Below, piece by piece: positions 26,495 through 34,356 of a stretch of DNA of 64,000 nt. The DNA is from SYIM01 sp964581825. GTDB lineage: Bacteria; Pseudomonadota; Gammaproteobacteria; Burkholderiales; Burkholderiaceae_E. Where the stretch lies: positions 42,932-106,931 of the forward strand of contig CAZORB010000001.1 of the NCBI GenBank assembly GCA_964581825.1, written 5' to 3'. Within the stretch, counting starts at the first letter, position 1. The number at the start of each line of letters is the position of its first letter. The notes below the pieces were generated by a model. It did not search any database and had not been told where the DNA came from. It saw only the letters and a program-made list of their open reading frames with translations. Position numbers and translations under genes: made by a program.

Positions 26495-27070
26495 ATGCGT
26501 GCATTGTGGTTTGACACGCCGCTCGGGGCGATGGTGGCGCTTGGCAATGCGCAGACGCTGCGTGGCCTGCACTTCGGCGGCGCGAAGCACTTACCCGATC
26601 TGCAGGGTTGCGAAGAAGGACGCGAATGCCTGCTGCTTCGCAGAGTGCAGCGACAGGTCGGCGAATACTTCGAGGGTCAACGGTCTGCGTTTGATGTGCC
26701 GCTCGATCACGAGGGCACTGCCCTGCAAAAGGCAGTCTGGCAGGCGCTCGCCGACATCCCTGTCGGCTCAACCATTTCTTACTCCGAGCTTGCGGCGCGC
26801 GTCGGCGCACCGCGTGCGGTGCGTGCGGTCGCTCAGGCCGTGGGCAGAAATCCCTGGACCCTCATTCGACCCTGCCATCGCATCATCGGTTCAAACGGAT
26901 CGCTCACTGGGTTTGCCGGCGGGCTCGAACGAAAGTCGGCCCTGCTCGCGCATGAAGCGCGCATGGCGCGCGAGCGTGGCGCAGCCGAAGTCGCGCAAGG
27001 CTTCGCCAGGCAGAAAAGCGCTGACATCACCCCGATGCGCACGCCCCCGTTACCGGCCCGCTCCCGCTGA
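26495..27070 (+). CDS. ogt: Methylated-DNA-protein cysteine methyltransferase
   Basis: The 191-residue suicide repair protein transfers the methyl group from O6-methylguanine to its own cysteine. The active site is IRPCHRIIGSNG with acceptor Cys127, preceded by the helix-turn-helix region SYSELAARVGAPRAVRAVAQ. There is no Ada regulatory domain, so this is the Ogt type. About 20 residues at the C-terminus extend beyond the usual end. The ATG at 26495 follows CGGAGGAG. Confidence 0.93.
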   Translation: MRALWFDTPLGAMVALGNAQTLRGLHFGGAKHLPDLQGCEEGRECLLLRRVQRQVGEYFEGQRSAFDVPLDHEGTALQKAVWQALADIPVGSTISYSELAARVGAPRAVRAVAQAVGRNPWTLIRPCHRIIGSNGSLTGFAGGLERKSALLAHEARMARERGAAEVAQGFARQKSADITPMRTPPLPARSR

Positions 27071-27106
27071 GCGGGGCTCTCACCCCTGATCCACGGAGTC
27101 GCCCTC

Positions 27107-28039
27107 ATGCTCGATCCGAACGCCGCAGCGATGCTCAAATTGATCGCGGACAAAGGAATCCCGCCGATGCACGCGGAACCGCCGCCGCAAGCCAGGCAGT
27201 CCTATCGCTCAAGGCGGTTCTACGCACAGCCCGAGCCGCCCGTTGTCTCGCTGATTCACGACAAGCGAATCGCCGGGCCCGGGGGCGATCTCGGCATTCG
27301 CATCTATCGCGGCGCGCCAGGCGACGATCAGCGTGGCGCGCTGGTGTTTTTTCACGGCGGAGGCTGGGTTATCGGCGATCTCGATACCCACGACATCGCA
27401 TGCCGTCAGCTCGCGCTGGCGGGTGGGTTCTCGGTCATCTCGGTTGATTATCGGCTTGCGCCCGAGCACCGGTTCCCGGCTGCAGTCGACGACTGTATCG
27501 CCGCAACCCGCTGGGTGCGTGACAACGCCCACTCGCTGCGAATCGATCCGGACCGAATCGCGGTGGGTGGCGACAGCGCAGGCGGCAATCTGGCTGCGGT
27601 GGTGTCCATCGCGCTACGCGATGCGGGCGAGTCGTGGCTGCGCTTTCAACTGCTGATCTATCCGGTTACTGATATGCGTCAGGTGGCCGATTCGCATCGG
27701 CGAAACGGTGAGGGCTATCTGCTCACCGCCGACGCAATACGCTGGTTCCGCGAACACTACATGGGGCCCGAAGCCGACATCGCCGACTGGCGCGCCTCGC
27801 CACTACTTGCCGCCAATCTGGCGGGGCTACCGCCCGCACTGGTCATCACTGCGGGCTTTGATCCGCTGCGCGATGAAGGTCGGCAATATGCTGACGCACT
27901 CAGCGCCGCCGGGACGCGCGCTCAGTACGTGTGCTTCGAGCGGCAGCTGCATGGCTTCATCAACATGACTCGCGTCATTCCTGAGGCCCATACCGCTGTG
28001 CGTCTGGCAGCAGACGCCTGCGCGCGCGCACTCAGCTGA
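27107..28039 (+). CDS. Alpha/beta hydrolase, hormone-sensitive lipase family esterase
   Basis: The 310-residue protein has the oxyanion motif HGGGW at residues 83-87, the nucleophile elbow GDSAGG with Ser157, an acid in the FDPLRDEG segment, and the histidine in LHGFINM. These define the HSL (family IV) esterases, which cleave short acyl esters in the cytoplasm. The substrate is unknown. It is 37 bases downstream of ogt and is followed by a clear hairpin terminator. Confidence 0.88.
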   Translation: MLDPNAAAMLKLIADKGIPPMHAEPPPQARQSYRSRRFYAQPEPPVVSLIHDKRIAGPGGDLGIRIYRGAPGDDQRGALVFFHGGGWVIGDLDTHDIACRQLALAGGFSVISVDYRLAPEHRFPAAVDDCIAATRWVRDNAHSLRIDPDRIAVGGDSAGGNLAAVVSIALRDAGESWLRFQLLIYPVTDMRQVADSHRRNGEGYLLTADAIRWFREHYMGPEADIADWRASPLLAANLAGLPPALVITAGFDPLRDEGRQYADALSAAGTRAQYVCFERQLHGFINMTRVIPEAHTAVRLAADACARALS

Positions 28040-28047
28040 AGCAATAG

Positions 28048-28080
28048 GGAGGCGGCCACTGCACGCCGCCTCCAGATTTT
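28048..28080. terminator. Bidirectional terminator between esterase and ridA-family gene
   Basis: A perfect 9-bp stem, GGAGGCGGC (28048-28056) with GCCGCCTCC (28065-28073), around an 8-base loop, followed by AGATTTT on the rightward strand. It lies between two convergent genes. Confidence 0.7.
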
Positions 28081-28093
28081 CGGAAGCCGCTCG

Positions 28094-28588
28094 TCAGTCG
28101 CGCACTTCGAATAACGCTTCGATCTCGACCGGAATATCGCGATACAGCTCGGCGACCCCAATCGCAGACCGGGTGTGGCGGCCGATTTCGCCAAAAACTT
28201 CCACCATCAGGTCGGAAAAGCCGTTGAGCACCAGCGACGGCGTGTTGAAGCCCGGGGCACAGTTGATGAAGCCAATCGCGTGCACCACACGAACGACTCG
28301 GTCCAGTGAACCGATGCAGCCCTTGAGCGTGCCCAGGATGTACAGGCCGGTTTCCCGCGCGGCCACCGCGCCCTGTGCCTCGTTCAGTTCCCGGCCGAGC
28401 TTGCCCATGATCACGGGCGTGTCGGTGAGCGGCTCGATTGGCCCGTGACCGCTCATGTGTACATGGATGCCTGAGCGCAGTGCGCGAACCCGATTGGGTT
28501 TATCGATCCAGGCCGGTGGCAACACGATGCCCAGCTGCTTCAGGCGTTCTTCGGGCGAGACGCCCGGGGGGCACGGGCCGGCGCTCAT
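28094..28588 (-). CDS. RidA family protein (YjgF/YER057c/UK114)
   Basis: The 164-residue protein contains the RidA core with Arg140 in HTRSAIGVAELYRDIPVEIEALFEV, the arginine that binds the carboxylate of imine substrates in deaminating members. The N-terminus is about 35 residues longer than in E. coli RidA, and this wording (PPGVSPEERLKQLGIVLP) is common in the longer subgroup. I use the ATG at 28588, which has GGAG at good spacing. An in-frame GTG at 28645 would sit directly against the upstream AAGGAG and is less likely. Confidence 0.86.
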   Translation of the reverse strand: MSAGPCPPGVSPEERLKQLGIVLPPAWIDKPNRVRALRSGIHVHMSGHGPIEPLTDTPVIMGKLGRELNEAQGAVAARETGLYILGTLKGCIGSLDRVVRVVHAIGFINCAPGFNTPSLVLNGFSDLMVEVFGEIGRHTRSAIGVAELYRDIPVEIEALFEVRD

Positions 28589-28635
28589 GGCCTGCTCCGA
28601 TCGACAGCGGCGAGTCGTTGCGCAATACCAGACAT
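28585..28635 (-). CDS. Possible 16-residue leader peptide overlapping the ridA-family start
   Basis: An ATG at 28635 lies 8 bases after a strong AAGGAG ribosome site and opens a 16-codon frame, MSGIAQRLAAVDRSRP. Its TGA overlaps the ATG of the RidA-family gene (ATGA). The arrangement is what translational coupling from a leader peptide looks like. No regulatory codon run is visible, and the frame could be chance. Confidence 0.35.
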   Translation of the reverse strand: MSGIAQRLAAVDRSRP

Positions 28636-28823
28636 CAGCGATCACTCCTTCACTCAGGGTTTTCCGAAGGGCAATGGTGCCTGATCCGCGGCAAAAGTGA
28701 AATCAGCCTTGGCAGTGGGGTTGGCGGGCAGCAGGCATACTCACCGACCAGAATTCGTGTGCGGCAGGCAGCGCATCGCTCTGCAGGTCGCCCAACGCTT
28801 GCAACGCACTGAATGAACGCCTG

Positions 28824-30851
28824 ATGACGCCTTCTGAAGTCGCCCGCGCCCACGCCCGCGCGCTCGTCAACGAACATGCTCGAGCCTCGCGGTTTCCGCG
28901 GCTGTTCTCACCGATTACGCTGGGCGCTCAAACCAGCAAGAACCGGGTGATGCGCGTGGCCACCACATCGAACCTGGCCGAGCAGGGGCGCGTCGGCCCC
29001 AAAATGCTCGCGTTTTATCGAACGGTCGCCGAGGGCGGCGCAGGCGTGATCGTGAGCGAGGCCACCCGGCTCCATCCGCTTGAGGGCGTCGTGCCGCATG
29101 CACTGCCGCTTTTTGATCCAGGCGTCATCCCGGGATTACGACGAATCAGCGACGCCATTCATGAGCAGGGCGCGCTCTTTATCGTGCAGCTGAACCAGGG
29201 TGGGCGTCAGCATCTGAGCCGCCGCGTTCCCACGCTGGTGGCGCCCTCCGAGATTGCCTGCCCGCGAAGCGGCGGCACACCCCACGCGCTGTCCACGCGC
29301 GAGGTCGGCGAGATGATCGAGAATTTTGTCGCGGCAGCGGTGAACGCGCGTGACGCGGAAGCCGATGGCGTCGAGATTCACGGCGCGCAAGGCCACCTCA
29401 TCGGTCAGTTCGCCTCGCCGTTCAGTAACACGCGTGATGATCGCTACGGGGGCAGCCTCGAGAACAGAATGCGCTTTGCGCTTGAAATCATCGAAGGCGC
29501 GCGTCGGCGCCTGGGCGATAGCGCAGTGATCGGCTACAGGATGGGCGTCGAGGAGTTCACCGCGGGGGGCGTGACCATTGAACTGGCCTGTGAAGCGGCA
29601 GCATTTCTCGCGCGAAGCGGCCTCATCAACTATGTGTCACTTAGCCAGGGCAACTTCAACACCATTGAAACGCATCTTCCCGATCGCCATTGGCCGCAGG
29701 TCACCTATCGGGATATCCAGCGCCAGATCAAACAGGCGGTTGGCGACCTGGTCGTGGTTCAGAGCACTCGAATTCAGATGCCCGAACAGGCCGAAGACAT
29801 CCTCGCCTCCGGCGATGGCGACATGATCGGTCTGTGCCGTGCGCTGCTGGTTGACCCCGAGTGGCCTCGTAAGGCCCGCACCGGACGCGAAAGCGAGATT
29901 CGTCGATGCATCGCCTGCAATCAGTGCTGGGACTGGATCACCGGGCCTGACCCGGTGGGCTGCGCCACCAATCCGGTTGCCGGACGCGAGCACCATTTCG
30001 GGCGCCTGAAGCCGACCGCGCACCGACGCCGTGTCGCAGTCATCGGGGGCGGGCCCGCCGGATTGGAAGCCGCCAGGATCGCAGCCGAGCGCGGCCATCA
30101 CGTCACGTTATTCGAGAAGAGCGCAATCCTGGGCGGCAAGATGGCGCATGCGCCGGGGCTGCCCCACGGGGCTGAACTCAAGCACCTGCTCGATTTTCTG
30201 ATCCCGGCGGTCAGGCGTCTGCCGGTACAGATCGAGTTTGACTCCAGCCCTGATGCGCAAACACTGATCGCACGCGGCTTTGAGGCGTTTGTCGTGGCGA
30301 CCGGCGCCCAACCGATTGCACCCGCGCTAGAGGGTGACCACTCTGTTCCTGTCGTGGCGGTAGCCGGACCCGATGATCTCGCAGCGCTCGATCGTGACGG
30401 TCGTACGCTGGTAGTGATGGATGAAGACGGCTACTTCTGGGGCTCCGCCGCGGCCGAAGCAGCGCTGCAGCTTGCCTCCCGGCGCGGTCAGACACTGCAT
30501 GTGGTGACGCGCTTCTTTGAGATGTTTCGAGAGCTGCCCATGGTCTCTCGTATCGCAGCGTTGCGTGCGCTTGACCTCGGCGGCGCGGTGCTGCACACCT
30601 CGATGGCGGTGGTGGGCAGCCGCCAGGGTGCGGCCGTGCTGCGGCACTACCTCACCGGGCGCGAGCTGGTGATCGCAGATGCCGCAGGCATCGTCTGGGC
30701 TGGCCGACAGGAGGCGCGCGGCGGGCCGCTGTATGAACGGCTTCGCGAGCTCGGTTTCGAAACTACCACCTGGATCGCTGGCGACGCTTTCGCGCCACGA
30801 CGGCTTCCTAACGCACTGGTCGAGGCGCACACTGCGGCCCGCCAGATCTGA
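28824..30851 (+). CDS. NADH:flavin oxidoreductase, trimethylamine dehydrogenase / 2,4-dienoyl-CoA reductase type
   Basis: The 675-residue protein is modular. An Old Yellow Enzyme-like FMN barrel covers residues ~25-345. A [4Fe-4S] cluster site has Cys362, 365, 368 and 380 (CX2CX2CX11C). An FAD/NAD-binding domain starts at VAVIGGGPAGLEAARIA (~residue 405). The CX2CX2C spacing matches trimethylamine dehydrogenase rather than dienoyl-CoA reductase, which usually has CX2CX3C. It should pass electrons between a nucleotide or ETF and a small organic substrate. The GlcG-like gene follows 27 bases later. Confidence 0.85.
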   Translation: MTPSEVARAHARALVNEHARASRFPRLFSPITLGAQTSKNRVMRVATTSNLAEQGRVGPKMLAFYRTVAEGGAGVIVSEATRLHPLEGVVPHALPLFDPGVIPGLRRISDAIHEQGALFIVQLNQGGRQHLSRRVPTLVAPSEIACPRSGGTPHALSTREVGEMIENFVAAAVNARDAEADGVEIHGAQGHLIGQFASPFSNTRDDRYGGSLENRMRFALEIIEGARRRLGDSAVIGYRMGVEEFTAGGVTIELACEAAAFLARSGLINYVSLSQGNFNTIETHLPDRHWPQVTYRDIQRQIKQAVGDLVVVQSTRIQMPEQAEDILASGDGDMIGLCRALLVDPEWPRKARTGRESEIRRCIACNQCWDWITGPDPVGCATNPVAGREHHFGRLKPTAHRRRVAVIGGGPAGLEAARIAAERGHHVTLFEKSAILGGKMAHAPGLPHGAELKHLLDFLIPAVRRLPVQIEFDSSPDAQTLIARGFEAFVVATGAQPIAPALEGDHSVPVVAVAGPDDLAALDRDGRTLVVMDEDGYFWGSAAAEAALQLASRRGQTLHVVTRFFEMFRELPMVSRIAALRALDLGGAVLHTSMAVVGSRQGAAVLRHYLTGRELVIADAAGIVWAGRQEARGGPLYERLRELGFETTTWIAGDAFAPRRLPNALVEAHTAARQI

Positions 30852-30878
30852 TTAACCCCTGATGCAAAGGAGACTCTG

Positions 30879-31304
30879 ATGAGCCTGGTCAAACGCACGA
30901 TCGACGCAGTAAGCGTTCGCAGAATGATTGATGCCGCAATCGAAAAATCCACGGCGATGAACAAAGCGATGTGTATCGCAATCACCAACGAAGCCGGTCA
31001 GTTGAAGGCCTTCCATGCCATGGACGGGGCCCCGCATCTGTCGATCGATATCGCGCAGAACAAGGCCTGGACTGCAAGCTCGTTTGGCATTGCCACCCAT
31101 ACCTGGTTCGATTTCATCAAGAACGATCCACCGCTTCTGGCTGGCATCACGCACACGCCGCGGCTGGTGGTGTTTGGCGGTGGCTACCCCATCATCGAAA
31201 ACGGCCAGGTCATCGGTGCGATTGGTGTGAGCGGCGGCCACTATTCCGAGGACATGGAAGTCGCTCGCGCGGCGCTCGACGCCATCAACGCGCCGGTTCA
31301 GTAA
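30879..31304 (+). CDS. GlcG/HbpS family protein (DUF336)
   Basis: The 141-residue protein has the GlcG layout: MNKAMCIAITNEAGQLKAFHAMDG, KAWTASSFG, and the C-terminal GAIGVSGGHYSEDMEVARAAL. Some relatives bind haem (HbpS), while others lie in glycolate, propanediol or aromatic operons without a proven role. A strong AAAGGAG precedes the ATG. It is between the flavoprotein and sodB, probably in one operon. Confidence 0.82.
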   Translation: MSLVKRTIDAVSVRRMIDAAIEKSTAMNKAMCIAITNEAGQLKAFHAMDGAPHLSIDIAQNKAWTASSFGIATHTWFDFIKNDPPLLAGITHTPRLVVFGGGYPIIENGQVIGAIGVSGGHYSEDMEVARAALDAINAPVQ

Positions 31305-31307
31305 TCA

Positions 31308-31895
31308 ATGGAACTCTCGCTTGCGCCGCTGCCCTGGGCGATCGACGCGCTGGAGCCGCATCTGTCGGCGGAATCCATGCGCTTTCACTATGGCAAGCAC
31401 CACCAGAACTACGTTACCCAGCTCAACCGCCTGATCCAGGGTACCGAGTTCCACGATCGCCCGCTCGAGACCATCGTGCGTGAATCGCGCGGCGCTATCC
31501 TCAACAAAGCTGCGCAAATCTTGAACCACAGCTTCTACTGGTCCAGCATGTGTCCGGGCGGGGGCGGCGCACCCGAAGGCCCGCTGCTCGACTCCATCGA
31601 GCAGCAGTTCGGGTCGTTTGCGGGGTTTCGCGAAGAGTTTGTCAAGCGCGCCACCGGAAACTTCGGTGCGGGCTGGACCTGGCTGGTGAAGCGGCGCACA
31701 GGTGAAGTCGCCATCATCAACACCGCCAACGCGGAAACGCCGCTGGTCTCCGCGCATCGGCCGCTATTCACGATTGATGTGTGGGAGCACGCCTACTACA
31801 TCGACTACCGCAACGGCCGTCAGCGCTTTGTCGAAACCTTCCTCGACCACCTGGTCAACTGGCGGTTCGCACAGCAGAACTTCGAAGCGGCTTGA
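31308..31895 (+). CDS. sodB: Superoxide dismutase, Fe type
   Basis: The 195-residue enzyme has metal ligands His27 (HYGKHH), His74 (LNHSFYW), Asp157 and His161 (DVWEHAYYIDY). NFGAGWTWLV and the short N-terminus (MELSLAPLPWAIDALEPHLS) fit cytoplasmic Fe-SOD, although a Mn or cambialistic enzyme cannot be excluded by sequence alone. It starts three bases after the GlcG-like gene. Confidence 0.93.
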   Translation: MELSLAPLPWAIDALEPHLSAESMRFHYGKHHQNYVTQLNRLIQGTEFHDRPLETIVRESRGAILNKAAQILNHSFYWSSMCPGGGGAPEGPLLDSIEQQFGSFAGFREEFVKRATGNFGAGWTWLVKRRTGEVAIINTANAETPLVSAHRPLFTIDVWEHAYYIDYRNGRQRFVETFLDHLVNWRFAQQNFEAA

Positions 31896-31899
31896 TGCC

Positions 31900-31930
31900 G
31901 CCTGAGGTGGCCTCTACGGCTACCTCAGGC
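31900..31930. terminator. Bidirectional hairpin terminator between sodB and phoX
   Basis: GCCTGAGGTGGCC (31900-31912) pairs with GGCTACCTCAGGC (31918-31930) over 13 bp, with one G-T wobble and a 5-base loop. A pyrimidine-rich GTCTTCCTCT follows on the rightward strand. It separates two convergent genes. Confidence 0.6.
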
Positions 31931-31944
31931 GTCTTCCTCTACGC

Positions 31945-34230
31945 TTACCGTCCGACCACACCGCCGTCAGTCCGCGTGATCACGATGGTAGCTGACCGAG
32001 GCCGGCCCGCGGGACCATAAGCAGCGGCCGTCGCAGTCGTGCCATTACCCGGCCACTGGCTCTCAAACGAGAAGGTGGGGTTGCTGCCCAGGGCTGCCGT
32101 GTTCTCGCCCGGATGCTGAATGTTCACGAACAGCGCCTTGCCATCGGGGCTTTCGGCCACACCTGTAATCTCCGCGCCCTTAGGCCCCACCAGGAATCGC
32201 TTCAGACGGGCCTCGCCCAGCAGTCCCCCCACGAAGGTGTCCTGCGTAGCGGTTGCACCGGACAGCGTATTGGTGATCGTCACCTTCGCGCCATCGCCCA
32301 CCTCGCCCGGCACCGCCGCAAGCAGCATGCAGTTGGTCTCGTCAGTGAAGGCGCCATCGTCGGTCTGAATCCACAGGATGCCGGTTGCCGGGCTGAACCA
32401 GAGGCCATCGGGCGAGGACAGCGAGTTGTTTGCCGACAGACGCGACACATTGACGTTGGCCGAGTCCATGTCCTCTTCGGCCCCAAACAGGAAAATGTCC
32501 CACTTGAAGGTGGTGGCAGTGGCGAGGTCGCCGGCTTCGCGGAAGCGGATGATGTGACCATTGGGGTTACCGGACCCCCTCACGCCGTCAGGGTCCGCGT
32601 AAGCGCGCGGATTGGCCGCGTCCGTGGTGCCCGGCTTCCGGTTGGTTGAATTGTTGTTGGTAAGGCAGAAATACACCTCGCCATTGGCCGGGTTGACCGC
32701 GCCCCATTCCGGGCGATCCATCTTGGTTGCACCCACCGCATCGGCTGCGATCCGGGTATGCACATACACCTCGGCCTGGTTGGCGAAGGCGAACGCAGTG
32801 TAGTTACGGATGGCGGGTGAGTCGTAAGTGAGCTCGATCCACTGGCCGGTGCCGTCCGCATTGAACTTCGCTGCGTACAGCTTGCCTTCGTCCAGATACT
32901 TGTTGCCGGCTGCCATTCCACCTGCAGCATCCCCAGCCGACCAGTTGGCAGCGGTCACAAACTTATAGATGTATTCATTGCGGGAGTCACACCCCATATA
33001 AAACGCAAGGGGCTGCCCGGCGCGGGGAATGCTGTGCACCGCCGCTTCATGCGCAAAGCGGCCCATCGCCACGCGCTTAGCCGGCCGCGCGGTGGGATCA
33101 GCGGGATCAATCTCGAGGTTGTAGCCAAAGGTATGCGGCTCATTGCGAAAATCATTGGCTGCGGCTGCACCGCTTGCTGCGATATTCCAGCGTTCAAAGC
33201 GCATGTCGCCAGTGTCGGCAGGCGTGTGCCAGCCTTGCCCGATCCGGCGGCCGGCTGCGCCAGCAGGCGCTGTGGTGGCGACCCCATAGCGGGTGCGCGA
33301 GGCCATCAGCTTGGTATCAGTGGGCAGCGCCGCACCCGCGGGCATGTTGAAGTAAAACGCCCAGTTTTCTTCGCAGGTCAGCATCGTTCCCCACGGCGTG
33401 CGGCCAGAGCCACAGTTATTGAGCGTACCGCGCGCCGTGGCACCGGTCGCATCAAACTTGGTTGCAAACAGCTGGCGAATTCCTGCAAGGTGGGCGGCGG
33501 GCCCGCGCACATCCACCACTGTATTGGGGGTGACCCGGCGATTGAACGTCGAGTCAAGTTTGTAGCCGGTGATTGCGCCATTGGCGCCAATCATCAACTC
33601 GACGAGCGATACGCCGTGATGATTGATCTCTTTGTCCACCTCAAGCGCGGGCCGAACACCGTCGTCCCAGGCGCCGAACTGGCTGAACTTCTGACCGGTC
33701 TTGGCGCCGGAAGTCTGGCCGTTGGGATGAAAGAAATGCGCATCGGCCGAGCTCTCGTGATTCACCGCCAGCACCGCACGCGTCGTGGCCGTGGCGGTCA
33801 CCTTATTGTTCGCATCCAGGTAGAAGAGCTCCATGCCATCGTGATGATCACCGACGCGACGCGCCCAGTCATCGGCTTCAAGACCAGCGTTGCTGTAGGT
33901 GGGTAATGCGCTATCAAGCCGGTCACCCGTGGCATGAATCACGCGGGCTGTGTAGCCCGTGGGTAGCACCACCGTATCAAGCACGCTCTTGGTCACCGGT
34001 GTGAACTTAAGCTGGGCGGCCGCAAGCGGCTCGGCAAGGGTCTTCAGGCCCCCTGTGTCGCTGCTCGCGCAGCCGCTGATCGCTGGCAGCACAGTCACGG
34101 CAGACAGCCCTACGCCCCGGCGCAGCAGCGCCCGTCGCGAGGGATCGGCGAGGCCGCGCGCCAGAACATCCTGGAAGTGTTCGTTGTTTGAAGTGTTTTC
34201 GATTGGCATCGAGTCGCTATGTGTCGTCAT
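31945..34230 (-). CDS. phoX: PhoX family alkaline phosphatase, Tat-exported
   Basis: The 761-residue protein carries a twin-arginine signal (SRRALLRRGVGLSAVTVLP, Arg32-Arg33) with a long polar N-region and a possible lipid-modifiable cysteine in ISGC. The body matches PhoX/DUF839, including GRTPWGTMLTCEENW and SPDGLWFSPATGILWIQTDD. PhoX binds Ca and Fe and releases phosphate from organic esters in the periplasm or outside the cell. A run of four Pho-box repeats lies directly upstream, so expression is probably induced by phosphate starvation through PhoB. Confidence 0.92.
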   Translation of the reverse strand: MTTHSDSMPIENTSNNEHFQDVLARGLADPSRRALLRRGVGLSAVTVLPAISGCASSDTGGLKTLAEPLAAAQLKFTPVTKSVLDTVVLPTGYTARVIHATGDRLDSALPTYSNAGLEADDWARRVGDHHDGMELFYLDANNKVTATATTRAVLAVNHESSADAHFFHPNGQTSGAKTGQKFSQFGAWDDGVRPALEVDKEINHHGVSLVELMIGANGAITGYKLDSTFNRRVTPNTVVDVRGPAAHLAGIRQLFATKFDATGATARGTLNNCGSGRTPWGTMLTCEENWAFYFNMPAGAALPTDTKLMASRTRYGVATTAPAGAAGRRIGQGWHTPADTGDMRFERWNIAASGAAAANDFRNEPHTFGYNLEIDPADPTARPAKRVAMGRFAHEAAVHSIPRAGQPLAFYMGCDSRNEYIYKFVTAANWSAGDAAGGMAAGNKYLDEGKLYAAKFNADGTGQWIELTYDSPAIRNYTAFAFANQAEVYVHTRIAADAVGATKMDRPEWGAVNPANGEVYFCLTNNNSTNRKPGTTDAANPRAYADPDGVRGSGNPNGHIIRFREAGDLATATTFKWDIFLFGAEEDMDSANVNVSRLSANNSLSSPDGLWFSPATGILWIQTDDGAFTDETNCMLLAAVPGEVGDGAKVTITNTLSGATATQDTFVGGLLGEARLKRFLVGPKGAEITGVAESPDGKALFVNIQHPGENTAALGSNPTFSFESQWPGNGTTATAAAYGPAGRPRSATIVITRTDGGVVGR

Positions 34231-34255
34231 GTCGCAAGCTCCTGAGTGAGTTGCG

Positions 34256-34313
34256 ATAGTGTCGAAACGCTGTGTGACGCCGATGTGAAAATTAGATGAA
34301 GAATCGATGACGG
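34256..34313 (-). promoter_or_regulatory. Pho-box array and -10 ahead of phoX
   Basis: Reading leftward, four 7-base units lie exactly 11 bases apart: CCGTCAT (34313-34307), TCTTCAT (34302-34296), TTTTCAC (34291-34285) and GCGTCAC (34280-34274). Against the PhoB half-site CTGTCAT they match at 6, 5, 4 and 4 positions, with the TCA core kept in all. CACTAT at 34261-34256 is a good -10, twelve bases further on, as expected where PhoB replaces -35 recognition. The phoX ATG is 25 bases after the -10. Confidence 0.7.
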
Positions 34314-34356
34314 CGCAGTGCTATGGCGGACAGGCTTGCGCTCGGCCCGCCTGACA

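Noticed and set aside
33034..33906. A 290-codon plus-strand frame opposite phoX
   Set aside because: It is shadow coding from codon bias. The predicted protein is rich in Arg, Gly and His with no domain, and phoX fully accounts for the region.
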